From JBASEY01 sp049652745 (lineage in GTDB: Bacteria > CSSED10-310), in NCBI GenBank assembly GCA_049652745.1, contig JBASEY010000030.1, forward strand, positions 85,697 to 149,696: a stretch of 64,000 bases of DNA, in the 5' to 3' direction. A model generated the notes under the pieces. That model did not search any database, was not told where the DNA came from, and saw only the letters and a program-made list of their open reading frames with translations. Below are positions 28,036 to 40,717 of the stretch, piece after piece. Numbering within the stretch: position 1 is the first letter of the stretch; the number at the start of each line of letters is the position of its first letter. Both the position numbers and the translations under genes were made by a program.

Positions 28036-28073
28036 AATATGACTCCTTTCCTATCCACAGAACATCATTCAAC

Positions 28074-28436
28074 TCATGCTTTCATCAAATCCTGGTCGGA
28101 TGACTCTTCGATTTCCGAGCCTTGCAGCGCTCTAACCGAACTGCGCAACACGGTGATTTTGACCTTTTCAGCAACTTTCAGCTCAATGGTCGTATCCGAA
28201 ACCGAATGAATGGTACCAAAAATACCTCCCGCCGTCACAACGCGATCCCCTGCTTTTAAATTATCCAACAAGTCCTGCATTTTTTTGCGCTCTTTTGTCT
28301 GCGGCCTGATTATCAGAAAATAAAAAATAACGAAAATTAAGGCAAACGGCATCAAGAAGCTCAAATTGAATCCGGACGCACCGGCTCCCTGCTGCTGTGC
28401 CGGGCCGGCCATGGCAGAAGCTAATTCAAAAAACAT
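28074..28436 (-). CDS. yajC: Preprotein translocase accessory subunit YajC
   Basis: 120 residues from the ATG at 28436, preceded by GGAGG. An upstream start at 28496 would add 20 poorly conserved residues. One membrane helix (FALIFVIFYFLIIRPQ) is followed by the family block QTKERKKMQDLLDNLKAGDR and VVTAGGIFGTI. It associates with SecDF. Confidence 0.93.
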   Translation of the reverse strand: MFFELASAMAGPAQQQGAGASGFNLSFLMPFALIFVIFYFLIIRPQTKERKKMQDLLDNLKAGDRVVTAGGIFGTIHSVSDTTIELKVAEKVKITVLRSSVRALQGSEIEESSDQDLMKA

Positions 28437-28538
28437 AAGCCCTCCCGAATTGCTTGTATCCTGTCCATATGACAGAACTGAGCGGAAAATATGCACTAAA
28501 CTGAGTTGATAGTCAAGTCAATGCTTCGAAATTTCTTT

Positions 28539-29657
28539 TTATGATTCGCTGTTGACAGATTTGCTGTAACCCCGTAAAAACTGCTCACGAAACTCCGGAA
28601 ATCGGTCCTCAGCCAACGAGTTCCGAATGTCTTGCATCAATGTCATAAAGAAATGGATATTGTGAATGGTGGCCAATCTCGCCGCCAGGATTTCTCCATT
28701 AATATAAAGATGCCTTAAATATGCCCGGCTGAAATTTTTGCACAGATAACAGGTGCAGGTTTCTTCAGGCGGTGCCGGGTCATCATGATACACGGCGTTT
28801 TTGATCACCAGCTTGCCTTTCCGTGTGAACAACATGCCATTGCGTGCATTTCGAGTGGGAATGACACAGTCAAATAAGTCCACACCGCGAGCGACGCATT
28901 CAACCAGATTTTCAGGCAGCCCTACACCCATCAAATATCTGGGTTTTTCAGCCGGCAACGCCGTTGCAGAAACCTCAGTCATCGCATACAAATCCTCCGT
29001 CGATTCCCCTACGGCCAATCCACCAATCGCATAACCCGGAAAATCCATTTTGGACAGTTCATCCGCACACATCCGACGGATATCAGGAAATATTCCTCCC
29101 TGAACGATCGCCCACAAATCAGCTTCTTTGCGCGCCCAGGCGGTTTTGCTTCGACCAGCCCATTTCAACGTGCGATCGACCGCATCTTTGACACTGTTTT
29201 CATCCGATGTCGACGGTATCAAATGATCCAAAACCATCATCACGTCCGAACCAAGCGCTTCCTGGATTTCCACGACGTTTTCCGGCGATAAATGAAATCG
29301 GGTTCCGTCAAGATGAGACGCAAATTCGACACCGTGATCGGAAATCCTGGCAAAATCACGTAAGCTGAAAATCTGAAATCCGCCGGAATCCGTCAAAATA
29401 CCGCGATCCCAGTTCATAAATTGATGCAATCCCCCAAGATTCTTGATCAAACTGTGACCCGGTCTTACAAATAGATGATAGGTATTCGCCAAGATCATCG
29501 TGACACCAAGGCTTTTAAGCTCGTCCGGAGTCATCGCCTTGACCGCCCCACACGTTCCCACCGGCATAAATTGCGGCGTGTCCACCACTCCGGAAGGCGT
29601 CGTCAGCCTACCCAGCCTGGCCTTCGTTTTTGGACATGTTTTAAACAGCTCGAACAT
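28539..29657 (-). CDS. tgt: Queuine tRNA-ribosyltransferase (tRNA-guanine transglycosylase)
   Basis: 372 residues, full length. It exchanges guanine 34 in GUN anticodons for preQ1 in the queuosine pathway. Catalytic and binding motifs: LTDSGGFQIFSL (D90), GLAVGE, DLFDCVIPTRNARNG with the nucleophilic aspartate, and the zinc site CTCYLC followed by a histidine. Its partner queA lies 25 bases upstream. Confidence 0.97.
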   Translation of the reverse strand: MFELFKTCPKTKARLGRLTTPSGVVDTPQFMPVGTCGAVKAMTPDELKSLGVTMILANTYHLFVRPGHSLIKNLGGLHQFMNWDRGILTDSGGFQIFSLRDFARISDHGVEFASHLDGTRFHLSPENVVEIQEALGSDVMMVLDHLIPSTSDENSVKDAVDRTLKWAGRSKTAWARKEADLWAIVQGGIFPDIRRMCADELSKMDFPGYAIGGLAVGESTEDLYAMTEVSATALPAEKPRYLMGVGLPENLVECVARGVDLFDCVIPTRNARNGMLFTRKGKLVIKNAVYHDDPAPPEETCTCYLCKNFSRAYLRHLYINGEILAARLATIHNIHFFMTLMQDIRNSLAEDRFPEFREQFLRGYSKSVNSES

Positions 29658-29682
29658 CGCTTAAACACCTTGCTTTTCCCAT

Positions 29683-30744
29683 TCATAAAATCAACATGGC
29701 GTCACCATATGAATAAAACCGGTAATTGTGACAAACAGCCATATGATAAGCGTTTAAAATATTTTCCGTTCCGGCGAACGCAGAAACAAGCATGATCAGT
29801 GACGATCCCGGTAAATGAAAATTGGTGATCAAGGCATCCACTACACGAAATTCAAAACCAGGCGTGATAAATAAACTCGTTCTCGTCGGCGCAGCCGACG
29901 TGAGATTGGGATTCGTGCTTGCCCAACTTTCCAATGCCCGAGTCGTAGTGGTGCCGACCGCGATAACTCGGCGCTTCTCCTGTTTGGCACGCCGAATTTC
30001 CTGGGCGGCCGCATCCGGAATCAAATACGTTTCCTCATCCATTCTGTGATCTGCAACAAATTGGCACTCGACAGGTCTGAACGTGCCCCAACCGACCCAT
30101 AACGTAATCGCCACACACTTGATCCCTTTCAAATCCAAGCTTTTCAATAGGTCAACCGTAAAATGCAGGCCGGCTGTCGGCGCAGCAACCGCGCCCGGAT
30201 GCGCCGCAAATACCGTTTGGTATCGCTCGAGATCTTTATCGGCCCGACAATCACGGTTTCGATCACGTTTGATATAAGGCGGCAACGGCATCAGGCCATG
30301 ATGAGCCAAGTAATCCGACCATCCCAACGGACCCTCGATCTGAACAACAAACTCTTTTTCATGCCTTTCAAGAACCTTTAATGTCGAGTCCCCCGTCAAA
30401 ATCAGTCTCTCCCCTTCCGTAACCCGGCGGGCGGGTTTCAGCAACACTCTCCTTTCACGCCCCTCAGCGCGGCCGTCAAGGATCGTGACCTGAATAGACG
30501 CTCCCGTCGCCCGTCTTGCATACAGCCTGGCCGCGATAACTTTTACATCATTTAAAACCAATACATCTCCCGGTACAAGAAAACGATCGATGTCACGAAA
30601 CACATGGTGCGCAACTGCTCCTGAACGACGGTTTAAAACGAGCAGCCTCGACATCTCACGACTTTCAGCGGGTTCCTGCGCAATCAGAGATTCCGGTAGA
30701 TCGTAGTCAAACTGATCGACACGAAGTTCAGGGTTGATTTTCAT
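29683..30744 (-). CDS. queA: S-adenosylmethionine:tRNA ribosyltransferase-isomerase
   Basis: 353 residues. It transfers and isomerises the ribosyl group of SAM onto preQ1 in tRNA, making epoxyqueuosine. Seen: FDYDLPESLIAQEPAESREMSRLLVL, LAHHGLMPLPPYIKR, YQTVFAAHPGAVAAPTAGLH, and TNFHLPGSSLIMLVSAFAG near the end. The start overlaps the ruvB end by 17 bases. Confidence 0.97.
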   Translation of the reverse strand: MKINPELRVDQFDYDLPESLIAQEPAESREMSRLLVLNRRSGAVAHHVFRDIDRFLVPGDVLVLNDVKVIAARLYARRATGASIQVTILDGRAEGRERRVLLKPARRVTEGERLILTGDSTLKVLERHEKEFVVQIEGPLGWSDYLAHHGLMPLPPYIKRDRNRDCRADKDLERYQTVFAAHPGAVAAPTAGLHFTVDLLKSLDLKGIKCVAITLWVGWGTFRPVECQFVADHRMDEETYLIPDAAAQEIRRAKQEKRRVIAVGTTTTRALESWASTNPNLTSAAPTRTSLFITPGFEFRVVDALITNFHLPGSSLIMLVSAFAGTENILNAYHMAVCHNYRFYSYGDAMLIL

Positions 30745-31792
30745 CGTCTTTAAATAAATCGAAAGGCAGCTCCGGAAGAGTATAAGTCGCGGGTCTGGGA
30801 ATTTTCAGAATATCGAATGCCGCCGACGCCAACATCCGCCCTCTGGACGTTCTATGAAGAAAACCCATTTGAATCAAATAAGGCTCATAGACATCCTCGA
30901 TGGTTTCCCGGTCCTCCATCAACGCCGTTGCCAGCGTATCGATTCCGACCGGTCCTCCGGCGTAATTTCTAGCAATAACATGCAGCAGTCTCCGATCCAT
31001 CGGATCCAATCCGTGCTCGTCGATATCCATGATTCCAAGCGCTTTGGCTACAACAGCTTTCGTGATTTCTCCACCGGATGTCACCTGTGCGAAATCTCGC
31101 ACCCGCCGAAGCAACCTATTGGCAATTCTAGGAGTTCCTCTGGAACGAGCGGCTATTTCCCGTGCTCCCGCGCTATCTGTATGAATGTTTAGAATTTTCG
31201 CCGCCCGCATGACTATTTGCATCAGCTCATCGACAGAATAAAACTCAAGCCTGAATATAATACCGAACCGATCTCTCAAGGGCGAACTCAACGCACCAAA
31301 ACGGGTCGTAGCGCCGATCAGCGTAAATGGTTCCAACTCCAAAGGAATGACTCTTGCTGCAGGGCCCTGCCCCATAATCAAGTCAAGCCGGAAGTCTTCC
31401 ATAGCTGGGTAAAGCTTTTCTTCGACGATCCGGGTCAATCGATGAATTTCATCGATAAACAAGGCGTCCCTGTGACCCAGGTTTGTCAGTATTGCGGCGA
31501 TGTCGCCAGGATGTTCCATAGCCGGTCCCGAGGTTGTTTCGACATGGATGTTCAATTCCCTGCCGATGATATAAGCCAACGTCGTTTTTCCTAGACCCGG
31601 AGGGCCGTAAAACAGAATATGATCCAATGCCTCATTTCTCCGCTTCACGGCTTCCAAATAAATTTTCAGTTCGGATATGATTTTCTGCTGACCGATATAC
31701 TCACTCAACCTGGCCGGCCTGAGATGCTCTTGAAGCGGCCCACCGTCATTTTGCTGGGATTCAGGACTGATCAGAGAGCGTCTATTATTCAC
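30728..31792 (-). CDS. ruvB: Holliday junction branch-migration helicase RuvB
   Basis: 354 residues of the AAA+ family. Walker A GPPGLGKTTLA, Walker B LFIDEIHRL, sensor 1 LIGATTRFGALSSPLRDRFG, and the C-terminal winged-helix domain (EPYLIQMGFLHRTSRGR). It drives branch migration together with RuvA. ATGA overlap with ruvA stop. Confidence 0.97.
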   Translation of the reverse strand: MNNRRSLISPESQQNDGGPLQEHLRPARLSEYIGQQKIISELKIYLEAVKRRNEALDHILFYGPPGLGKTTLAYIIGRELNIHVETTSGPAMEHPGDIAAILTNLGHRDALFIDEIHRLTRIVEEKLYPAMEDFRLDLIMGQGPAARVIPLELEPFTLIGATTRFGALSSPLRDRFGIIFRLEFYSVDELMQIVMRAAKILNIHTDSAGAREIAARSRGTPRIANRLLRRVRDFAQVTSGGEITKAVVAKALGIMDIDEHGLDPMDRRLLHVIARNYAGGPVGIDTLATALMEDRETIEDVYEPYLIQMGFLHRTSRGRMLASAAFDILKIPRPATYTLPELPFDLFKDDENQP

Positions 31793-32403
31793 TTCAACCT
31801 CCGTGCGAGTTTTTTCAAGGCCATACGTATGATGTCCTCAACCGAAGTATCATCGGCCGCTTCTTGTAAGACCTCTTCCAAAGCCCGCTCGGCATCCCGC
31901 TGTTTATATCCTAAATTTATCATCATCGAGACCAGTTCCGTCACTTTGGCATCGTTTGTATCCGGCGCAGGCGGGATCGTTCGATCACTGATTGCAACGA
32001 TCTTGTCAATTTTATCGCCGATTTCGAACAGTATCCTATCCGCACTTTTTTTTCCGATTCCAGGGATTGTGCAAAGCATTCGTGTATCTTTCGTAAGCGC
32101 CGCCCTGTGCAGGTCTCCGGGAGACATTCCAGACAATATGGCCAGAGCCAGTTTAGGCCCGACTCGTGTGATTTCGATAAGAATGTTAAACAAACCCAAT
32201 TCGGATTCCGTCAGAAAACCGAATAGGCGGATGGCATCTTCACGCACAAGCAGATGTGTTCTTAAAAAGACATTTTTGCCCTGGTCCGGCAAGTCATAGA
32301 AGGTAGATAAGGGAATTTCGACATATAGGCCTATACCATTGACTTCGATGATGACATGGTCTTGTTTTTTCTTCAAAATCGTTCCATTGACAGAAGCTAT
32401 CAT
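31789..32403 (-). CDS. ruvA: Holliday junction DNA-binding protein RuvA
   Basis: 204 residues from the ATG at 32403. The start is fixed by the family N-terminus MIASVNGTI and the ATGA overlap with the ruvC stop; a longer form would read into ruvC. It has the OB domain, two helix-hairpin-helix motifs (ILIEITRVGPKLALAILSG, LCTIPGIGKKSADRILFE) and a C-terminal RuvB-binding domain. Confidence 0.95.
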   Translation of the reverse strand: MIASVNGTILKKKQDHVIIEVNGIGLYVEIPLSTFYDLPDQGKNVFLRTHLLVREDAIRLFGFLTESELGLFNILIEITRVGPKLALAILSGMSPGDLHRAALTKDTRMLCTIPGIGKKSADRILFEIGDKIDKIVAISDRTIPPAPDTNDAKVTELVSMMINLGYKQRDAERALEEVLQEAADDTSVEDIIRMALKKLARRLK

Positions 32404-32933
32404 ACGATTTGTTTTATCCTTTTTTGGAGTTTGCTTTGACCGAGATGACAGATGGCCATAGCGAGGGCATCCGAGCAATCCAACGGCATAGGTGGTTCTT
32501 TTAGTCTTAACAATTTCTGCACCATGAACTGGACCTGTTCTTTTGTTGCGCGCCCATACCCCGTCACGTTCACTTTCACCGTAGCCGGGGAGACCTCGAC
32601 GACTTTCCAGTCATTTCGCGCGGCCATCATCATCGCAACACCTCTGAAATGGCTGACTTTCAAGATCGAGCTGACGTTTTTGGCGGTAAACAAGCTTTCA
32701 ATGACCAACGTGGCGTCAGGATGGCTTTCCAGTATTTTTTGGAATTCTTTTGCAAAGAACAACAATTTTTCAGCTTGGGTTAGTTTTTCCGGTATTTTGA
32801 TAGGAAAATGCGCGATATGGTGAACTCTTCCATGCGCGGCTCCAACGATGCCGATTCCGGAGATTCTGCTTCCGGGGTCCATACCCACTGCAATTTCCAG
32901 ATCGGTTTGACTATGGGGAGACGATACGATCAC
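32400..32933 (-). CDS. ruvC: Crossover junction endodeoxyribonuclease RuvC
   Basis: 177 residues with RNase H-like fold. Catalytic acidic residues are visible in VGMDPGSRISGIGIV, LVIESLFTAKN and DCSDALAMAICH. It starts with GTG overlapping the yebC stop codon (GTGA), with GAAGAG upstream. It resolves Holliday junctions bound by RuvAB. Confidence 0.95.
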   Translation of the reverse strand: MIVSSPHSQTDLEIAVGMDPGSRISGIGIVGAAHGRVHHIAHFPIKIPEKLTQAEKLLFFAKEFQKILESHPDATLVIESLFTAKNVSSILKVSHFRGVAMMMAARNDWKVVEVSPATVKVNVTGYGRATKEQVQFMVQKLLRLKEPPMPLDCSDALAMAICHLGQSKLQKRIKQIV

Positions 32934-33682
32934 TCTTCAGAGAATTTTTCCAATATCTCATCCGGGATATCGAAATCGGAGAAGACATTTTGAATATCGT
33001 CATGGTCTTCAAGTTTGCTCATAAGTTTCAAGAGTTGTTCGGCATGCTTTTCTTCGACTTTGACAGTGGAATTGGGGACCAAAGTAATTTCCGCCGATTC
33101 GATTTCTATGTTGTGCTCGCTGAGAGCGTCTTTGACGGTTTCGAGGTCGGCGGTTGCGGTATATATTTCACATTTCTGTCCGTCGATTTCGAGGTCTTCA
33201 GCTCCGGCTTCCAGAGCGATTTCCATCAATTTTTCTTCATCCATATTGTTACGGTTGATGATGATGCGGCCTTTTCGTTCGAATTTCCAGGCGACGCTGT
33301 TAGAAGCGCCGAGGTTGCCATTGTGTTTTCCGAGAATGTGGCGAATTTCAGCGACTGTTCTGTTTTTGTTATCGGTCATTACTTCGATATAGAGCGCGAC
33401 TCCTCCGGGCCCATATCCTTCATAAACGACTTCTTCAATAACTTGTCCCGGCATTTCGCCGGTACCTTTCATGATGGCCCTTTTGATATTATCGCTGGGC
33501 ATATTGGCGACTTTGGCATTTTGGACTGCCATTCTCAGTCTGGGATTAGTATCGGGGTCGCCTCCTCCCAGTCGAGCGGCGATGGTTATTTCTTTGATGA
33601 TTTTGGTAAAGACACGTCCTCTTTTTGAGTCTGCGGCGGCTTTTTTATGTCTTATTGTCGCCCATTTTGAATGTCCTGACAT
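32930..33682 (-). CDS. yebC: YebC/PmpR-family regulatory or ribosome-associated protein
   Basis: 250 residues, the usual length. It starts with MSGHSKWATIRHKKAAADSK and has the family blocks GGDPDTNPRLRMAVQNAK, NMPSDNIKRAIMKG and YEGYGPGGVALYIE. YebC proteins act as transcription regulators in some species and help translate polyproline motifs in others. First gene of yebC-ruvCAB. GGAGGAG lies 5-6 bases before the ATG. Confidence 0.96.
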   Translation of the reverse strand: MSGHSKWATIRHKKAAADSKRGRVFTKIIKEITIAARLGGGDPDTNPRLRMAVQNAKVANMPSDNIKRAIMKGTGEMPGQVIEEVVYEGYGPGGVALYIEVMTDNKNRTVAEIRHILGKHNGNLGASNSVAWKFERKGRIIINRNNMDEEKLMEIALEAGAEDLEIDGQKCEIYTATADLETVKDALSEHNIEIESAEITLVPNSTVKVEEKHAEQLLKLMSKLEDHDDIQNVFSDFDIPDEILEKFSEE

Positions 33683-33758
33683 AGACTCCTCCTTTAGCAG
33701 AATCTTTTACTGGAAGAATCATACTTCAGGTGTTTTTCATGCGCAAGTGGGGTGATAT

Positions 33759-33780
33759 AAAAAATCGGCGATGATTTTTT
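33759..33780 (-). terminator. Possible AT-rich terminator of the rRNA operon
   Basis: An 8-base stem AAAAAATC/GATTTTTT with a 6-base loop, beginning 17 bases after the 5S 3' end on the minus strand. The T-run is inside the stem, so it is weaker than a classical terminator, but no better candidate lies between 5S and yebC. Confidence 0.35.
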
Positions 33781-33796
33781 TGTTTGTACAAAAAAA

Positions 33797-33916
33797 GGCC
33801 CGGCAATTACCTACTCTCCCACAGGTTGTATCCTGCAGTACCATCGGCGCTAGAAGGCTTAACTTCCGTGTTCGGGATGGTTACGGGTGGGTCCCTTCCG
33901 CTATCGTCACCGGGTC
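33797..33916 (-). rRNA. rrf: 5S ribosomal RNA
   Basis: About 120 bases. Conserved blocks, read on the minus strand, include GGGACCCACCCG, CCGAACACGGAAGTTAAG and GGGAGAGTAGG. The 5' GACCCGG and 3' CCGGGCC ends pair as the terminal stem. The ends are set by this stem and may be off by a few bases. Confidence 0.93.
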
Positions 33917-33970
33917 AAATAAAATGATCCAAATATTCGGGTATCTGGTTTATAGGTGAAGAGAAAAGGC

Positions 33971-34001
33971 GGGTTGCCCCGATTTTGGTTCGGGGCAACC
34001 C
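33971..34001 (-). promoter_or_regulatory. Strong hairpin between 23S and 5S
   Basis: Perfect 12-base stem (GGGTTGCCCCGA on the plus strand, with its complement) and a 7-base loop, starting 17 bases downstream of the 23S 3' end. On the minus strand it is followed by GCCTTTTCTC. It may be an RNase III processing stem or a partial terminator within the operon. Confidence 0.6.
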
Positions 34002-34017
34002 TATATTTCAAAATAGA

Positions 34018-36993
<2,976 letters not shown>

Positions 36994-37086
36994 CAAATTA
37001 TGAATATTCGTTTCGCTATCTAAGAACAAAATTTACATAGTATTTGACGGATCTTCACCTGCTTTCGCAGATACCCTCATATTCAG

Positions 37087-37098
37087 TTTTCAAAGAAC
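37087..37098 (-). promoter_or_regulatory. boxA-like antitermination site before 23S
   Basis: GTTCTTTGAAAA on the minus strand, between tRNA-Ala and 23S. The same 12-mer occurs in the 16S leader at 39024-39035. Position and sequence fit the boxA element bound by NusB/NusE. Confidence 0.55.
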
Positions 37099-37110
37099 GA
37101 CTTTTCTTCC

Positions 37111-37186
37111 TGGTGGAGATGGACGGGATCGAACCGACGACCTTCTGCGTGCAAGGCAGACGCTCTCCCAACTGAGCTACATCCCC
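37111..37186 (-). tRNA. tRNA-Ala (TGC)
   Basis: 76 bases including an encoded CCA end. A full cloverleaf can be drawn: acceptor GGGGATG, D arm AGCTCAGTTGGGAGAGC, anticodon loop CTTGCAC with TGC, T arm with GGTTCGATCCC. It lies in the 16S-23S spacer after tRNA-Ile. Confidence 0.97.
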
Positions 37187-37202
37187 GTTCAAATCAGGCT
37201 TC

Positions 37203-37276
37203 TGGGCCTAAGTGGAGTTGAACCACCGACCTCGCGCTTATCAGGCGCGCGCTCTAACCAACTGAGCTATAGGCCC
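37203..37276 (-). tRNA. tRNA-Ile (GAT)
   Basis: 74 bases. Acceptor GGGCCTA, D arm GCTCAGTTGGTTAGAGC, anticodon loop CTGATAA with GAT, T loop TTCAACT. Unlike the neighbouring tRNA-Ala, its CCA end is not encoded (GA follows the discriminator A), so it must be added by the CCA enzyme. Confidence 0.97.
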
Positions 37277-37382
37277 GTTTTGGCCAGCGCGATGGGAAGT
37301 CCCACTTGGCCAAGAATCAATATATGAAGCGTGCTCAAGCCATAATCGTTTCGAATATTGCTATCCGAAGACAGCTCCCTAG

Positions 37383-38915
<1,533 letters not shown>

Positions 38916-39023
38916 AACTATTTGTTTTCCTCGAAAAATTGACGTGGATCAGTGCTATCGACTAATCTTTTTCAAGGCTTATGTTCACTTCATTCGATAT
39001 GAACATGAGCACGCTTATCAACA

Positions 39024-39035
39024 TTTTCAAAGAAC
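39024..39035 (-). promoter_or_regulatory. boxA-like antitermination site in the 16S leader
   Basis: GTTCTTTGAAAA on the minus strand, between the promoters and 16S, identical to the spacer site at 37087-37098. Confidence 0.55.
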
Positions 39036-39092
39036 TATTATGATGGTTTCTCAACCCCTTTTTTGCCGCCGTTTCTCAGCCGGCGAAGAAGC

Positions 39093-39121
39093 AATATAAT
39101 ACCTGAAAAAAGCCTTGTCAA
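39093..39121 (-). promoter_or_regulatory. rRNA operon promoter, proximal
   Basis: On the minus strand: consensus TTGACA (39121-39116), 17-base spacer, TATATT (39098-39093). It lies about 180 bases upstream of 16S. Confidence 0.7.
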
Positions 39122-39171
39122 GAACTTTTTTTCACCGGCCTCGCAAACAACCTCATGGCATTTGCTATATT

Positions 39172-39200
39172 TATATATCTCATTAATTGCACATAGTCAA
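39172..39200 (-). promoter_or_regulatory. rRNA operon promoter, distal, with A/T-rich upstream element
   Basis: On the minus strand: TTGACT (39200-39195), 17-base spacer, TATATA (39177-39172). Directly upstream (39201-39250) lies a tract of A and T runs like an UP element. Tandem promoters of this type are usual for rRNA operons. Confidence 0.65.
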
Positions 39201-39289
39201 GAATTTTTTTGAAAAAAATATTTTTTCACCAAAAATTTTTTAACATAAAAAAAATCAACCGATAACCAATACGTTTTTTTCTTACCCTG

Positions 39290-39331
39290 TTGACTCAGCC
39301 GACAAAATTAAGATACAACCAATTTTGTATC
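39290..39331 (+). promoter_or_regulatory. Predicted promoter with overlapping inverted repeat, VOR operon
   Basis: TTGACT (39290-39295) and TACAAC (39314-39319) at 18-base spacing. The -10 lies inside an inverted repeat GATACAA-N6-TTGTATC (39312-39331), which may be an operator. The ferredoxin start is 76 bases further on. Confidence 0.4.
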
Positions 39332-39406
39332 CCGGGGAACAGCGAATGTCTCCCCACTCGATCCCAATACGATCTTTTTTTACTCCAACCGAAAGGGGGA
39401 TTTAGT

Positions 39407-39643
39407 ATGAACAAGCCCGATAGAGGGAAACTCGTAATCAATACCGATGAGTGTAAAGGTTGTGGCCTGTGCGTCGCGTCCTGCCCCGTGAGCGTCATCG
39501 AGATACGCTCCGATATCATCAATGTGCAAGGCTACCACCCTGCCGCATATAAAGGGGCCGGCTGCACCGCCTGCGCTACCTGCTTCTACACTTGTCCCGA
39601 ACCGGGGGCCATCACCATTTACCGCCTGGTCAAGGCCGGTTGA
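39407..39643 (+). CDS. vorD: Ferredoxin-type subunit of 2-oxoacid:ferredoxin oxidoreductase
   Basis: 78 residues from the ATG at 39407, which has AAAGGGGGA upstream; the earlier open frame is leader. It has two 4Fe-4S motifs: CKGCGLCVASCP and CTACATCFYTCPEP. It passes electrons from the thiamine diphosphate site to external ferredoxin. It precedes the alpha and beta subunit genes by 13 bases. VOR (2-oxoisovalerate) is preferred over KOR (2-oxoglutarate) from the gene order delta-alpha-beta, but this is not certain. Confidence 0.85.
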   Translation: MNKPDRGKLVINTDECKGCGLCVASCPVSVIEIRSDIINVQGYHPAAYKGAGCTACATCFYTCPEPGAITIYRLVKAG

Positions 39644-39656
39644 AAGGAGATAACAC

Positions 39657-40715
39657 ATGGCAAAAGAACTCGTTAAAGGAAACGTCGCCATCGTAAAAGG
39701 CGCACTACTGGCCGGATGCGAAATCTATTTCGGCTACCCCATCACTCCAGCCAGCGAAATCGCTGAAGAAGCCAGCCTGTTGTTCCCAAAACTCGGCCGC
39801 ACTTTCATTCAAGCAGAAAGCGAAGTATCCGCCATCAATATGATCTACGGCGCCGCAGGCGCCGGTGTCCGATGCATGACCGCGTCCTCCGGACCCGGTC
39901 TCAGCCTGAAACAAGAAGGTATCTCATACTGCGCCGGCGCTGAACTCCCTTGCGTTATCGTGGATATCATGCGAGGAGGCCCGGGCCTCGGAAATATCGG
40001 CCCTGAACAAAGCGACTATAACCAAATAGTCCACGGCGGCGGCCACGGCAACTACAAACTCATCGTTCTCGCGCCGAACTCCGGACAGGAAATGTGCAAT
40101 TTCACCATCAAAGCTTTCGAACTTGCCGATAAATGGCGGACACCCGTCGTCGTTCTTTCGGACGGTTTCACCGGACAGATGATGGAACAAGTCGATTTTC
40201 CCGACAAACCCGTTCGTGGAAGCCGACATGACTGGGCAATTTATGGCGACAAGGAATCCCGCCACAACTTGATCACATCGATCTACCTGTCACACTCCGA
40301 CCTCGAAAAACACAACATCAAATTACAGAAAAAATATGCCCAAATAGAAAAAGCGGAACTGATGTTCGACGAATATCTGACCGATGACGCCGATATCGTT
40401 CTTGTCGCCTACGGCATTTCATCCCGAGTCTGCAGAACAGCCGTCGAAACCTTAAGGGAAAAAGGCTGTAAAGCCGGTCTCCTGAGACCACAAACCCTGT
40501 TCCCGTTCCCATCCGCCCGAATCGCCGAACTGGCCGATCGCGGCGTCAAAGGCTTCCTGGCCGTCGAATGCTCGAATGGTCAAATGGTCCGCGACGTGCG
40601 CTTGGCGCTCAACGGCAAAGCTCCCGTGGAATTCTACGGCAGAATGGGCGGGGAAGTGCCGTCTGCAGAAGAAGTTGTTGAAAAATACGAATCATTCTTT
40701 GGGGGAAGGAGATAA
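39657..40715 (+). CDS. vorB: 2-oxoacid:ferredoxin oxidoreductase alpha subunit
   Basis: 352 residues. It has the pyrimidine-binding domain of a 2-oxoacid:ferredoxin oxidoreductase with GNVAIVKGALLAGCEIYFGYPITPASE, the GAAGAGVRCMTASSGPG block and MRGGPGLGNIGPEQSDY, then domain II. With the beta subunit it oxidatively decarboxylates branched-chain or related 2-oxoacids to acyl-CoA and reduces ferredoxin, as anaerobes do in amino acid fermentation or reverse synthesis. The beta gene starts 2 bases after its stop codon. Confidence 0.88.
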   Translation: MAKELVKGNVAIVKGALLAGCEIYFGYPITPASEIAEEASLLFPKLGRTFIQAESEVSAINMIYGAAGAGVRCMTASSGPGLSLKQEGISYCAGAELPCVIVDIMRGGPGLGNIGPEQSDYNQIVHGGGHGNYKLIVLAPNSGQEMCNFTIKAFELADKWRTPVVVLSDGFTGQMMEQVDFPDKPVRGSRHDWAIYGDKESRHNLITSIYLSHSDLEKHNIKLQKKYAQIEKAELMFDEYLTDDADIVLVAYGISSRVCRTAVETLREKGCKAGLLRPQTLFPFPSARIAELADRGVKGFLAVECSNGQMVRDVRLALNGKAPVEFYGRMGGEVPSAEEVVEKYESFFGGRR

Positions 40716-40717
40716 CC

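Larger units (their letters stand above)
38916..39406. other. Divergent regulatory region between the rRNA operon and the VOR operon
   Basis: About 490 bases without a gene. On the minus strand it holds the rRNA leader (boxA-like site) and two tandem promoters with an A/T-rich tract upstream (39201-39250). On the plus strand it holds a promoter for the ferredoxin gene, an inverted repeat at 39312-39331, a GGGGA/TCCCC hairpin (39334-39355) and a T-run at 39374-39381. An ATGTTCA/TGAACAT hairpin lies in the rRNA leader around 38981-39006. Confidence 0.6.

Noticed and set aside
32990..33628. A 212-codon plus-strand open frame.
   Set aside because: Antisense to yebC.
39290..39406. A longer start for the ferredoxin subunit reading through 39290-39406.
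   Set aside because: The extra 39 residues cover promoter and leader elements, and the ATG at 39407 has a strong ribosome site.
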